Assembly (NCBI RefSeq): GCF_019649055.1
Contig: NW_026570324.1
Span: forward strand, 62,001 to 126,000
Origin: Paramacrobiotus metropolitanus
Lineage: Eukaryota > Tardigrada > Eutardigrada > Parachela > Macrobiotidae
Reading direction: 5' to 3'
DNA: 64,000 nucleotides
The stretch's first letter is position 1, and every line of letters starts with the position of its first letter. The translations under genes and the position numbers were made by a program. The notes under the pieces are model-generated. The model did not search any database and was not told the DNA's origin. It saw only the letters and a program-made list of their open reading frames with translations. Positions 55,440-64,000 of the stretch are shown in pieces.

Positions 55440-58170
55440 TGTATATATGCAGTTAGCCAGGCTATCCAAAACTTCTCCTGTCTGTCCAACGAGGCCGCCG
55501 GGAAGTTCTGCCGGAAGGTGTCGAAGCGCAGATCATCACCAACGATGCCACGTGGTGCAACGCTCTCGTCTTCCTGAAGAACGGTGAGTCCACTGCTTTA
55601 ACTTATTGATTCACTCCGATCACGTTTATTTATTGGATACAGGAAAGGTCAACGTCAACCGGGGCTGCTCCGGGAGTATCTCCAGCTGGGGCTTTTAACA
55701 CCAGAAAACAGAATGCGCAACCTTCAAGTCCAGTCGTCACCACCGATTTTCTATTTCCACCACCCACAAGACAACCGTAATGACAAAGCCATGAAGAAAC
55801 CCGTCGTCACCACCAGAAACATCATAAACAAATTCTCGTCAGACCACACAAAAGAAGCACCATGTCAAAAAGAACCTAAGAAACATCCAAAAGCAGTCAT
55901 CACGACCAGTTCCCTAAGAAACCGGTTGTCACGACATGTAATCGCCACAATTTCAACTCTATAAACGAATGTTGCCAACGCAAAAAATAATCTTTCTACA
56001 ACTGCGCTTATCATACGCACAAGAAACCCGTCGTCACCACCAGAACTTTTTCACGCGAATCGTCGTAAAACCACACAGAAAGCCGCGTTAACAATTCTCA
56101 TGCCTCCAAAATCAGTCGTCACGTCCAGTTCCCTAAGAAACATGTCGTCACCACCACTTTCTCATCTCCAACGATCAACAATGCATCAACAACACAGAAA
56201 CAAACCAAGTGCAGCCGGTTGAAACGGTCGTCACAACCAAAATCAGCCCACACAAAATCTGACAAGACTTTGCACAACAAATACCTCCAAATCCGTATAC
56301 ATCGGGATCCGGTCGTCACGACCAGATCCAAGGTCACCCGGGGTCATGAGGGGCTGGTAGATGTACTGGGTGTGTCACTTTTCGTGAATGGAAGATACCC
56401 CCCCCCTCCATTCACAAAAAGTGACATCTATCACCCCTTCTACACCTGGTAGATGTACTGGGTGTGTCGTTCTCGCACCCCTTCATCGACCCCACCTTCT
56501 AATACAGCAGTATCCCGGCCAGCCGGCCTACCCTTGGCTGGTAGATGTACTGGGTGTGTCGTGACAAAAAGTGACATCTCGCACCCCTTCATCGACCCCA
56601 CCTTCTAATACAGCAGTATCCCGGCCAGCCGGCCTACCCTTGGCTGGTAGATGTACTGGGTGTGTCGTGACAAAAAGTGACATCTATCACCCCTTCTACA
56701 CCTGGTAGATGTACTGGGTGTGTCACTTTTCGTGAATGGAAGATACCCCCCCCCCCTCCATTCACAAAAAGTGACATCTATCACCCCTTCTACACCTGGT
56801 AGATGTACTGGGTGTGTCACTTTTCGTGAATGGAAGATACCCCCCCCTCCATTCACAAAAGTGACATCTATCACCCCTTCTACACCTGGTAGATGTACTG
56901 GTGTGTCACTTTTCGTGAATGGAAGATACCCCCCCTCCATTCACAAAAAGTGACATCTATCACCCTTCTACACCTGGTAGATGTACTAGGTGTGTCACTT
57001 TTCGTGAATGGAAGATACCCCCTCCATTCACAAAAGTGACATCTATCACCCTTCTACACCTGGTAGATGTACTGGGTGTGTCACTTTTCGTGAATGGAAG
57101 ATACCCCCCCTCCATTCACAAAAGTGACATCTATCACCCTTCTACACCTGGTAGATGTACTGGTGTGTCACTTTTCGTGAATGGAAGATACCCCCTCCAT
57201 TCACAAAAGTGACATCTATCACCCTTCTACACCTGGTAGATGTACTGGTGTGTCACTTTTCGTGAATGGAAGATACCCCCCCTCCATTCACAAAAAGTGA
57301 CATCTATCACCCTTCTACACCTGGTAGATGTATACTGGGTGTGTCACTTTTCGTGAATGGAAGATACCCCCCTCCATTCACAAAAGTGACATCTATCACC
57401 CTTCTACACCTGGTAGATGTACTAGGTGTGTCACTTTTCGTGAATGGAAGATACCCCCCCCTCCATTCACAAAAAAGTGACATCTATCACCCCTTCTACA
57501 CCTGGTAGATGTACTGGTGTGTCACTTTTCGTGAATGGAAGATACCCCCATCCATTCACAAAAGTGACATCTATCACCCTTCTACACCTGGTAGATGTAC
57601 TGGGTGTGTCACTTTTCGTGAATGGAAGATACCCCCCCTCCATTCACAAAAAGTGACATCTATCACCCCTTCTACACCTGGTAGATGTACTGGGTGTGTC
57701 ACTTTTCGTGAATGGAAGATACCCCCCCCTCCATTCACAAAAAGTGACATCTATCACCCCTTCTACACCTGGTAGATGTACTGGGTGTGTCACTTTTCGT
57801 GAATGGAAGATACCCCCCCCCTCCATTCACAAAAAGTGACATCTATCACCCCTTCTAATACCCCACCTTCTAATACAGCAGTATCCCGGCCAGCCGGCCT
57901 ACCCTTGGCTGCAGTCTGCAGACGCGCATGATGTGGACGAGCGAGCACGACATCCTGATGGCCCATGGCGCACACCGCCTACTCCACCTGGTACGCCACC
58001 GGAAGGGCATCGTCTGGTGGCTGAAAGCCGAGGAAGGTGTCTGCTGCGTGGCGCTGATCATTGCGGCGGTGAGGCTGGAGGACGCTGGCCGGTATCGCTA
58101 CTGGTTTAGGACCGACGATTTACTGGAGGAGTGGCTGGTGGAGAGCGCGTACATCACAGTGACGGATTAG
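55440..58170 (+). CDS. small Ig-like domain gene, intron filled by a satellite
   Basis: The last exon (57913-58170, after GGCTGCAG) reads MMWTSEHDILMAHGAHR, IVWWLKAEEGVCCVAL and then AVRLEDAGRYRYWF, ending SAYITVTD. The LEDAGRYRYW block is the D-x-G-x-Y-x-C signature of Ig folds with Tyr in place of the second Cys, and a closing strand follows. A possible upstream exon at about 55480-55585 (QIITNDATWCNALVFLKNG, then a GTGAGT donor) could hold the first half of the fold. A further small block after CAG at 55642 is uncertain. The intron (about 55.7-57.9 kb) consists of repeats. Start codon and secretion signal are not identified. Confidence 0.4.
55729..56325. repeat. dispersed GTCGTCAC(C/G)AC repeats
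   Basis: GTCGTCAC followed by CACC, GACC or similar occurs about nine times (about 55732, 55804, 55896, 55924, 56030, 56115, 56146, 56229, 56314) at 30-100 base spacing. Two copies share a longer tail (CCAGTTCCCTAAGAAAC). It is a degenerate minisatellite just before the hairpin array. Confidence 0.55.
56353..57912. repeat. satellite-like array of about 17 hairpin units
   Basis: A unit of 85-92 bases begins TGGTAGATGTACTGGGTGTG. It contains GTCACTTTTCGTGAATGGA, a spacer AGATA plus a C-run of 5-9, and then TCCATTCACAAAAAGTGAC. The two arms are near-perfect inverted repeats of about 19-20 bases, so every unit can form a hairpin. Units start at about 56354, 56447, 56536, 56645, 56704, 56795 and on to 57768. 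Two early units and the last carry another block (CAGCAGTATCCCGGCCAGCC). C-run length varies between units. All long frames here are products of the repeat. Confidence 0.85.
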
Positions 58171-58560
58171 AGCAGCTTTCTTACGCGGCCTAGCACATGG
58201 TGCATAAGTACATGGATGAATAAATTACATAATCACCACGCAGCATTCCTCATTCCGTCATTGTATTCCAGGAACGTCATTTGGCGCAAATTCTCACGTC
58301 TCTTTAATCTTCGTTGTCGTCCTTCTTTCTACTAATAATAACTTATTAATCTACAACGCTGATAATTTCCCTTTGCATTATGTTGATCGGTAGCACATTC
58401 CCATGCGTACATTGACCATGCCCTCGTTTTGCCATGGCAGAGGTTATTGATTATTGTTTAAATTTATTAGTATATCAGCTCTGATAAGCAAATCCAGTAC
58501 AAGTACACATAATGCGCCTTTACCAACAACATGTACAGATACTGTACATTCTGTTTTGTT
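58171..58560. other. spacer after the Ig-like gene
   Basis: AATAAA stands at about 58219, about 50 bases after the stop codon. Otherwise this is AT-rich sequence without a supported gene. Confidence 0.4.
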
Positions 58561-58563
58561 TAG

Positions 58564-58804
58564 GAGGATCCGCGCTGTCGAACCGACAGTAAATTTTTTC
58601 AGCGAGACCAACCGACAACCACGCATACAAGCAGATTATTGTTTCACAAAACAGCCACCCTTGGAAGGGAGGTACCGTTTGCACTGTTTGCGTTGTACAG
58701 GTGACAATCATCCGTAGATGGCTGGCAGTCGCATGCACTATTTGCACGGTTGTCGGTTGGTCTCGCTGAAAAAATTTGCTGTCGGTTTGACTACGTGCAT
58801 CCTC
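58564..58804. repeat. foldback element with arms of about 57 bp
   Basis: 58564-58623 and 58743-58804 are reverse complements with few differences. The core CAGCGAGACCAACCGACAAC faces GTTGTCGGTTGGTCTCGCTG. The loop of about 120 bases has no frame. It is MITE-like or a single foldback copy; no target duplication was found. Confidence 0.65.
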
Positions 58805-59165
58805 GTAGTCGTAATACTTGACATGCTTCCCATGTGATGGGCCGTGAGCGTATCCGGCGCATCGGGCTGTGACGTAAGTTGTTGTCAACGGTGTTGTCAT
58901 CTCTGTCGCAAAACTAGTTTTTCTATAAAGATAAACAACAACAGTTTCTTCCAACAGGATGAAAACCTTGTAGAACCGCATGTAATTGCGCATGATCGTC
59001 GATGTTATGTAATGTGGATCGTGTATTTCACCAGATTTTTTTCCAAACCTGAGCAAACATCCGCTTTTCCGTATTTTAATAAAAGACATAAGCATACCGC
59101 TAATAAATGAGCATTTAGAAGCGGCTTGTATGTCGCCGAAGAAATAAAATTTTCAAAAAAAAGCC

Positions 59166-59570
59166 ATGAAATTGGTATTTCTTAACTGCGACCAGCGCGC
59201 ACAGGTCATAAAAATGGTCGTACCGGTCACTGACGTCGGCCGCTTGTCAGCTCCATCCGGCAAGGAAGTTATGCAGCTCTTTCGTGCTCCGTACAGAGGA
59301 GTGGGCAGTCATCTGCTGCTGAATGATGCTTCTGGTGGACAACGACGAGTTTCACAGGCTCCCCGCTGGATCAGAAAACATGACGGCAAAACACAGCGGC
59401 AGTCTGCCACCCCATTCAGTACCGCTTTAGACCAGGTACGTACTTATAGAATAATCACGCCATGTAGCGGAGAAACTCGAGATGGGTTTAGTTACATGAA
59501 CGCTACCGTTGAACTTCAAATCACTAAGCGCCGACAAGTTTACGTGTACGGTGTAACTTACCCCGTTTAA
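59166..59570 (+). CDS. hypothetical protein, 134 aa
   Basis: An open frame starting MKLVFLNCDQRAQVIKMV and ending YVYGVTYPV. The composition looks coding (balanced, with an RWIRKHDGKTQRQS block), but no domain, signal peptide or neighbour link is recognised. The stretch after about 59435 could be intron read-through (GTACGT donor-like site). Confidence 0.3.
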   Translation: MKLVFLNCDQRAQVIKMVVPVTDVGRLSAPSGKEVMQLFRAPYRGVGSHLLLNDASGGQRRVSQAPRWIRKHDGKTQRQSATPFSTALDQVRTYRIITPCSGETRDGFSYMNATVELQITKRRQVYVYGVTYPV

Positions 59571-60470
59571 CAGCTTTCTGTATTGTACAACGATGCGCAG
59601 TTCATCTCGTACCTAGGTTAGTAAATTTAGTTTATTCACTTAGCAGGCAATTCTTTGAGGCACCGCAAGTCTGGTCGTTATGTAGCAACAACATCTAAAC
59701 AATAACTTACTCGAATGCATATTCGGTTAAAATTAAGCATTACGAAGAAATCAAAATCTCTAACACCTGTCATGTTAAAGGTGGCGTGCTCAAAACAGCC
59801 GTAGCTTTTACTTTAATGAGTTTAATAGCAGCTAGATTAAAACGATGCTGTAGAAAAGCAGTCAAACGCGTTTCTCTGCTAAATCCGAAATTTTACAATC
59901 CTTGAAATCTAAACGGTTCACTTAAGGAAAATGGTCCGATACATGGTGTCAAAAATGGTATACATGCACCAAAACTATCCCTTTTGCGCACTTCGAATCA
60001 CTCATTTTGCAATATTACTCGTATATGTCATTCTAAAGCTAGATGATTTGTATACATTGTCTTGAAAACCGTTTGCGCGCGCAACATCCGGTGGCTAAGA
60101 TATGGCTTCTTAAAATGGGCGAAAGGTTTAAACGCATTGTTGTGTACCAGTATTAAAGCAAAACACAAAGATCTCTCAATGTGGAATGCTTATCCAGCGG
60201 CCCACGAAGCCAAACGACTGTTCAGTGCTGGTGGTAATGCACGAATTAAGGAAAGGTCATAAACAAACTCAAACACACTGCCACAAGGCTCACACGTTTA
60301 ATCCGAATCAAGAACTCAATTAGCAAAATTAACTGCCGTCACGTACGACCGGCGAAAACTCAATTAAAAATCATCCCACATCAGACAGTTAACCGCAGCA
60401 TCTCAAACACCTGTAATCAGTGTGGTCAGCCACACTGATCAAAACCACACATGTCACGCTGAACGCTTCA
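59571..60470. other. spacer, possibly including the outer end of the next retroelement
   Basis: There is one short frame (60062-60262) without features. A hairpin-forming CAGTGTGGTCAGCCACACTG lies at about 60418-60437. If the C-run at 60471-60481 is the polypurine tract of the next element, its 3' LTR would begin at 60470 and lie in this stretch. I cannot show a second LTR. Confidence 0.25.
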
Positions 60471-63400
60471 CCCCCCCCCCCAACAAGAGGTTGGAATACG
60501 TTTCAACCAAAAACAATAACAAAACACCAAAATAATAGGAAGCGTGTTAAAAAAAAAGAATTTGGTCTGGTTAGAGATCCGCAGGTGATTTTTGGCAACG
60601 AATGAGAGGAAATAGGTCGGGAGAAGGCGATACAAACGGAACAGATCCGTTGGTTGCCCAAAACAGAGGATCCGACGGTGGCGGTCCATTCGAGTAGGAA
60701 ACATAGGTTTTCCGCGGTAACACACTCCGTCCAACGGAAATAAGGGTGATGCGGTAAACAGTGTCCGGTAGCCATGCACGGCATACAATATACTGCAAAC
60801 ACGTGTGAGCCAGATTATTTATAAGGCAATTTTATAGACTTTGGTAACTGAGGAAATTTTATTATCAAAGGGAATGTTGGCAACGGTAATTTATTTAAAT
60901 GGTAATTTCCAACACAAACACTCACTTCTACTTTGGAAGGGAATTCGCAGCAGCAGCGGCTGCTTCCAGCTGTGCGATACGATCTTTTAAGGCCTGATTC
61001 TCCTGAACAACATTCTGGTAACGTTGCTTAAGGTTATCCCCATTCAGGGCAATATGGGCAATGTCAGTCGGGGACCCTTCGATACCAAGATCGGTCAAGA
61101 TTTTGGGAATATCGACCATGTGGTACTCAATTGGTGGAGAATCGAGCAATTCAACGAAGGAACTTTTCGGTACGGTGTCGCTAGCTAACAGGTTGGTCAA
61201 GTAGCGATCAGTCTCAACCAACGAACGGTACACATAATCAGCATGTCCCGGCGTTCGGTTTGCGCCATCCCACATATTCTGACCGGGCTACTGGACCTTC
61301 TCAGGTACGAAGAAGCGCAAAGGGTTGAAACGGAGAGGATGTTCATCCACGCGCTGGAAGTGCTTCTTCTCATGGTAAGAGAAGACGAAGCCGGTGCGGT
61401 GCTCATAACGACAGTGTCCGTCCTTAAAGTATTTAATCCATGGCGTCGTGGCAAACACGTCGAAGAAATTCGGTTGAATATGGACGGGTGAAATGGAGGT
61501 AGACATTGGTACGGGAAATGAAGCGTACACTTTCCGCACATACCCGGCGGCCGAATCGGTGGGGTTGCTGAAGGTCAAGAGGTTCTCGCGCATCTGTTTC
61601 AAAGCCTCAGCTTCCCCAGTTAAAATGGCCTTCTCGCGGGCTTCTGTAGCATCGGTAGCTTTTTGTTGCAGTAAAGGGATGGCATTGGCCATATCAGCAA
61701 GGTATCGGTCGAAGCTACGGGACTGATTGCGTTTAATAAAGGGGTTGTTAGGTAAGTCAGCCAGGTGCTTTGGCTCGTGACGCAAGGGAGTCTGGTTGAC
61801 GTAGGTAACTTCCTGCGGTGCTCGGTTAAGGCCAAAGTTCCAATCATGCATTCTACCACGAGAAGTATGCTGGGTGGTATTCTGCTGGGGATTATTCACT
61901 GAGGTGTTTTTAAAGTTGCGCGAACGGTTGTAATCACTGGGATGTGCTTCGTCGAGACCAGTAACATCCGATTCTGGTCGTTCTTTGTCCACATGCAGGA
62001 CCTCTGCATAAAAACGAGAATCAGACGGAGACTCGGGAAATTCGCCATTATCATAATTTTTAATGGTAATTTCAAGGTTTTCGGAATTATGGTAATTACC
62101 AGAGTGTTCAACGGTACGGGAATTACTGGCCGATGGACCCTGGTCAAGTGACATGCGGGACTGCGAGCGCGAACTGGCCATCTTCGGTTCTGAAAAATAC
62201 AAACAATGTACACGGTGACGACACTTTAAGCAAAGTATTCGTATAAATTATGGAGTACAGAATGCGCTTGTTTACGAATACGGTTAGATCGTCTAAGTAC
62301 AGGAGTTTCTTTATTTTCAGAGCTAACGGGCTCAACAGGCGGTATTTTAGGATCTTCCACGTCGGTATTCACTTTGGTAGGTAATTTCAACACGGGAATA
62401 GTGTCAGAAATAGTAGATCTCTGAGGGAATATACGGCGCAAATAGTCATTTTTACTGTCCTCTACATCCAAAACAATCGGTTTAAACCTTTTTAATTTGG
62501 AAATATGGACAATATTAATTTGGTTATTTTTTGGAACTTTCTGAAGGGACTTCAAGGTAACGTTTCCATCGGGACTTAATTTGGTAATTTCGTATGGACC
62601 TCTGAACTTCAGTTGTAATTTCTGAGTTCGACCAACGGTTAGTTGTTCATCTTTAACCCATACTTTATCACCAATGTTGAAGGGAAGTTCAACTTTATTT
62701 TTCTCGTAATTTTGTGCATTTTTCTCATGCATACGGTTACTTAATATTTCGGAGAAATCAAAAGCATTTTCCACTTTTGCCGTAACTCATTCCAGTATTC
62801 GGCATTGGTCTGCTTACGGATTTCTTGCAAACTGGCATTCTTAAAGATGGTATCAACGGTTAATATCTGGTCGGTAGCAAACATTAGGTAGTATGGAGAC
62901 ATGTTTGTGGTACTGTGCTGAGTAGTATTATACGCATAAATTATAAATTTAGCGTATTCTACCCAGTTATCTTGGTTCTGGTTAATATACATGGTCAATT
63001 TTTCAGCGATAAATTGCATCATCCTTTCAGCACGGGTATTTGACTGAGGGTGATAAGCTGTGGTAAATCGGTGTTGTATACCGATCAGCTTATTAATCGC
63101 TGCGATAATATGACTGGTCAATCCAGTGCCACGGTCGGAAGTAAGGTATTTAGGGGGACCGAATTTGAGAATAATTTCTGCGAGAACCACTTAGGCAATC
63201 TCAATCGCACTGGTAGTTTTGACGGGAACTGCATTCGCATAACGGGAAAAATTCTCAACGGCTACGAGTAGGTACTGATATCCATCTTTCACATGTGAGG
63301 GACCTAAGTGATCCAAAGACCACGACTCAAGCAGCTTGTGAGTACGTAATTTCTGCATGTACCCGGTCGGAGCAATATTCATGGCATTGCGCTTGACACA

Positions 63401-64000
63401 TAACTCACAACTCTCACAGTAAGCTTCGATATATTTGGTCATTTTAGGGAAAAAGTAACGGTTATGCATTTTCTCGAATGTACGATGGTAACCAACATGT
63501 CCTGCCATGGGACAGTCATGACATGCATACAGAATATCTGCACGTAACGTTTTCGGTAACACAATTAACAGGGTATTATTACCATGACGCGAGCGTACTT
63601 TATACAGAACTTTATCGACAATGCGAAATTTATCAATTAGTTTCTGGTACGCTTTGCGTAAGTTAACGTATTTCTCGGGATCACTCAATATTGTAATGAT
63701 TTTCTGACAGAATGCGTCGGTTATTTGCTCACGTATGAGTAATTCGGTATTTTTAATCTCAAAGAAAATGTTAGTATTAATGGCATATAAGAGAGTTTCA
63801 CAATCATCTTCGTTCTTCTCGGACTTTTCGAAGGGATTTCGGCTTAGAAAGTCTGTATCGGCATGCAAACGGTCCTTACGGTACTCAATCTCAAAGTCAT
63901 ATTGTTGTAAGGATAAGGCCCATCGGTTCAGACGACTTTCTGGTTCTTTGAGACGCATTAGGTACCTTAAGGCATTATGGTCGGTAATTATTTTAAATTT
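60471..64000 (-). mobile_element. 3' part of a second Ty3/gypsy element, cut by the window edge
   Basis: Sense strand is minus. Present are the RNase H tail and start of integrase (63958-63191: RLHADTDFLSRNPF, then HVGYHRTFEKMHNRYFF and CESCELC zinc part, WSLDHLGP), the integrase core (63190-62741: TSDRGTG, YHPQSNTRAE) and its C-terminus with a GPY module (62774-62226: FRGPYEITKL). A further hydrophilic coding region (62202-60928) includes a C-terminal helical stretch (KQRYQNVVQENQALKDR). No env features are seen. An 11-base C-run at 60471 could be the polypurine tract. It looks interrupted about twice in this part. Age cannot be judged without both LTRs. Confidence 0.75.

Noticed and set aside
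56395-57826. Many frames of 60-110 aa on both strands in the tandem array
   Set aside because: All are translations of the 85-92 bp repeat and repeat the same peptide; there is no sign of a gene.
56353-57912. Shared AAAGTGAC between the hairpin array and the retroelement leader motif
   Set aside because: Eight bases in common with otherwise different context; probably chance.

Overview
The window looks like nuclear DNA of an invertebrate animal. Genes are split by short GT-AG introns. An Ena/VASP-type EVH1 domain and BTB-BACK genes of the BTBD3/6 type point to Metazoa, and Ty3/gypsy-type LTR elements dominate the middle and the right edge. Nothing fixes the phylum. An ecdysozoan such as a tardigrade is a guess from the gene style only.

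Left part (0-14.6 kb): a small family of BTB-BACK genes. Copies 1 and 2 lie on the minus strand (345-2056, 2777-4440), copy 3 on the plus strand (9085-12784), and a decayed fragment at 13550-13980. The family resembles BTBD3/6 through BTB, BACK and the linker after it, but the usual PHR domain is replaced by a Tudor-like module I do not recognise. Copies 1 and 2 carry small frame slips. Copy 3 is split in its coding sequence by a 1.64 kb non-autonomous DNA transposon flanked by a perfect 8-bp target duplication. Between the copies (4.7-9.0 kb) there are only weak small ORFs.

Middle (14.67-39.21 kb): one very large LTR retroelement on the minus strand, bounded by two 349-bp LTRs that differ at one position, so a young insertion. 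It has an initiator-Met-type primer site, a leader with three alike hairpins, a gag region with a coiled coil, capsid-like and CCHC parts, and a pol region (protease, RT, RNase H, integrase). Four further reading frames (162-1012 aa) lie downstream of pol. It looks largely whole, with about three interruptions in pol. Its most striking trait is the octamer AAAGGTCA, present about 100 times. In the coding body it is mostly on the element's sense strand; in leader and trailer it is on the opposite strand, so the ends of the RNA are complementary to the body at many places.

Right of it (39.2-53.2 kb): host genes with GC-rich exons. A plus-strand gene encodes an EVH1 domain, and its splice phases allow joining to an unrecognised CxxC-containing basic tail (to 43801). 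A divergent pair follows: a minus-strand gene (49239 to 45688) and a plus-strand gene (49639 to 53185). Both are unrecognised and both end in long proline-rich tails.

Far right (53.2-64 kb): an AT microsatellite; a LINE-type restriction-like endonuclease fragment flanked by 38-bp inverted repeats; an Ig-like gene whose likely intron holds about 17 tandem hairpin-forming units; a 240-bp inverted-repeat element; a small unknown ORF; and the 3' part of a second Ty3/gypsy element running off the window.
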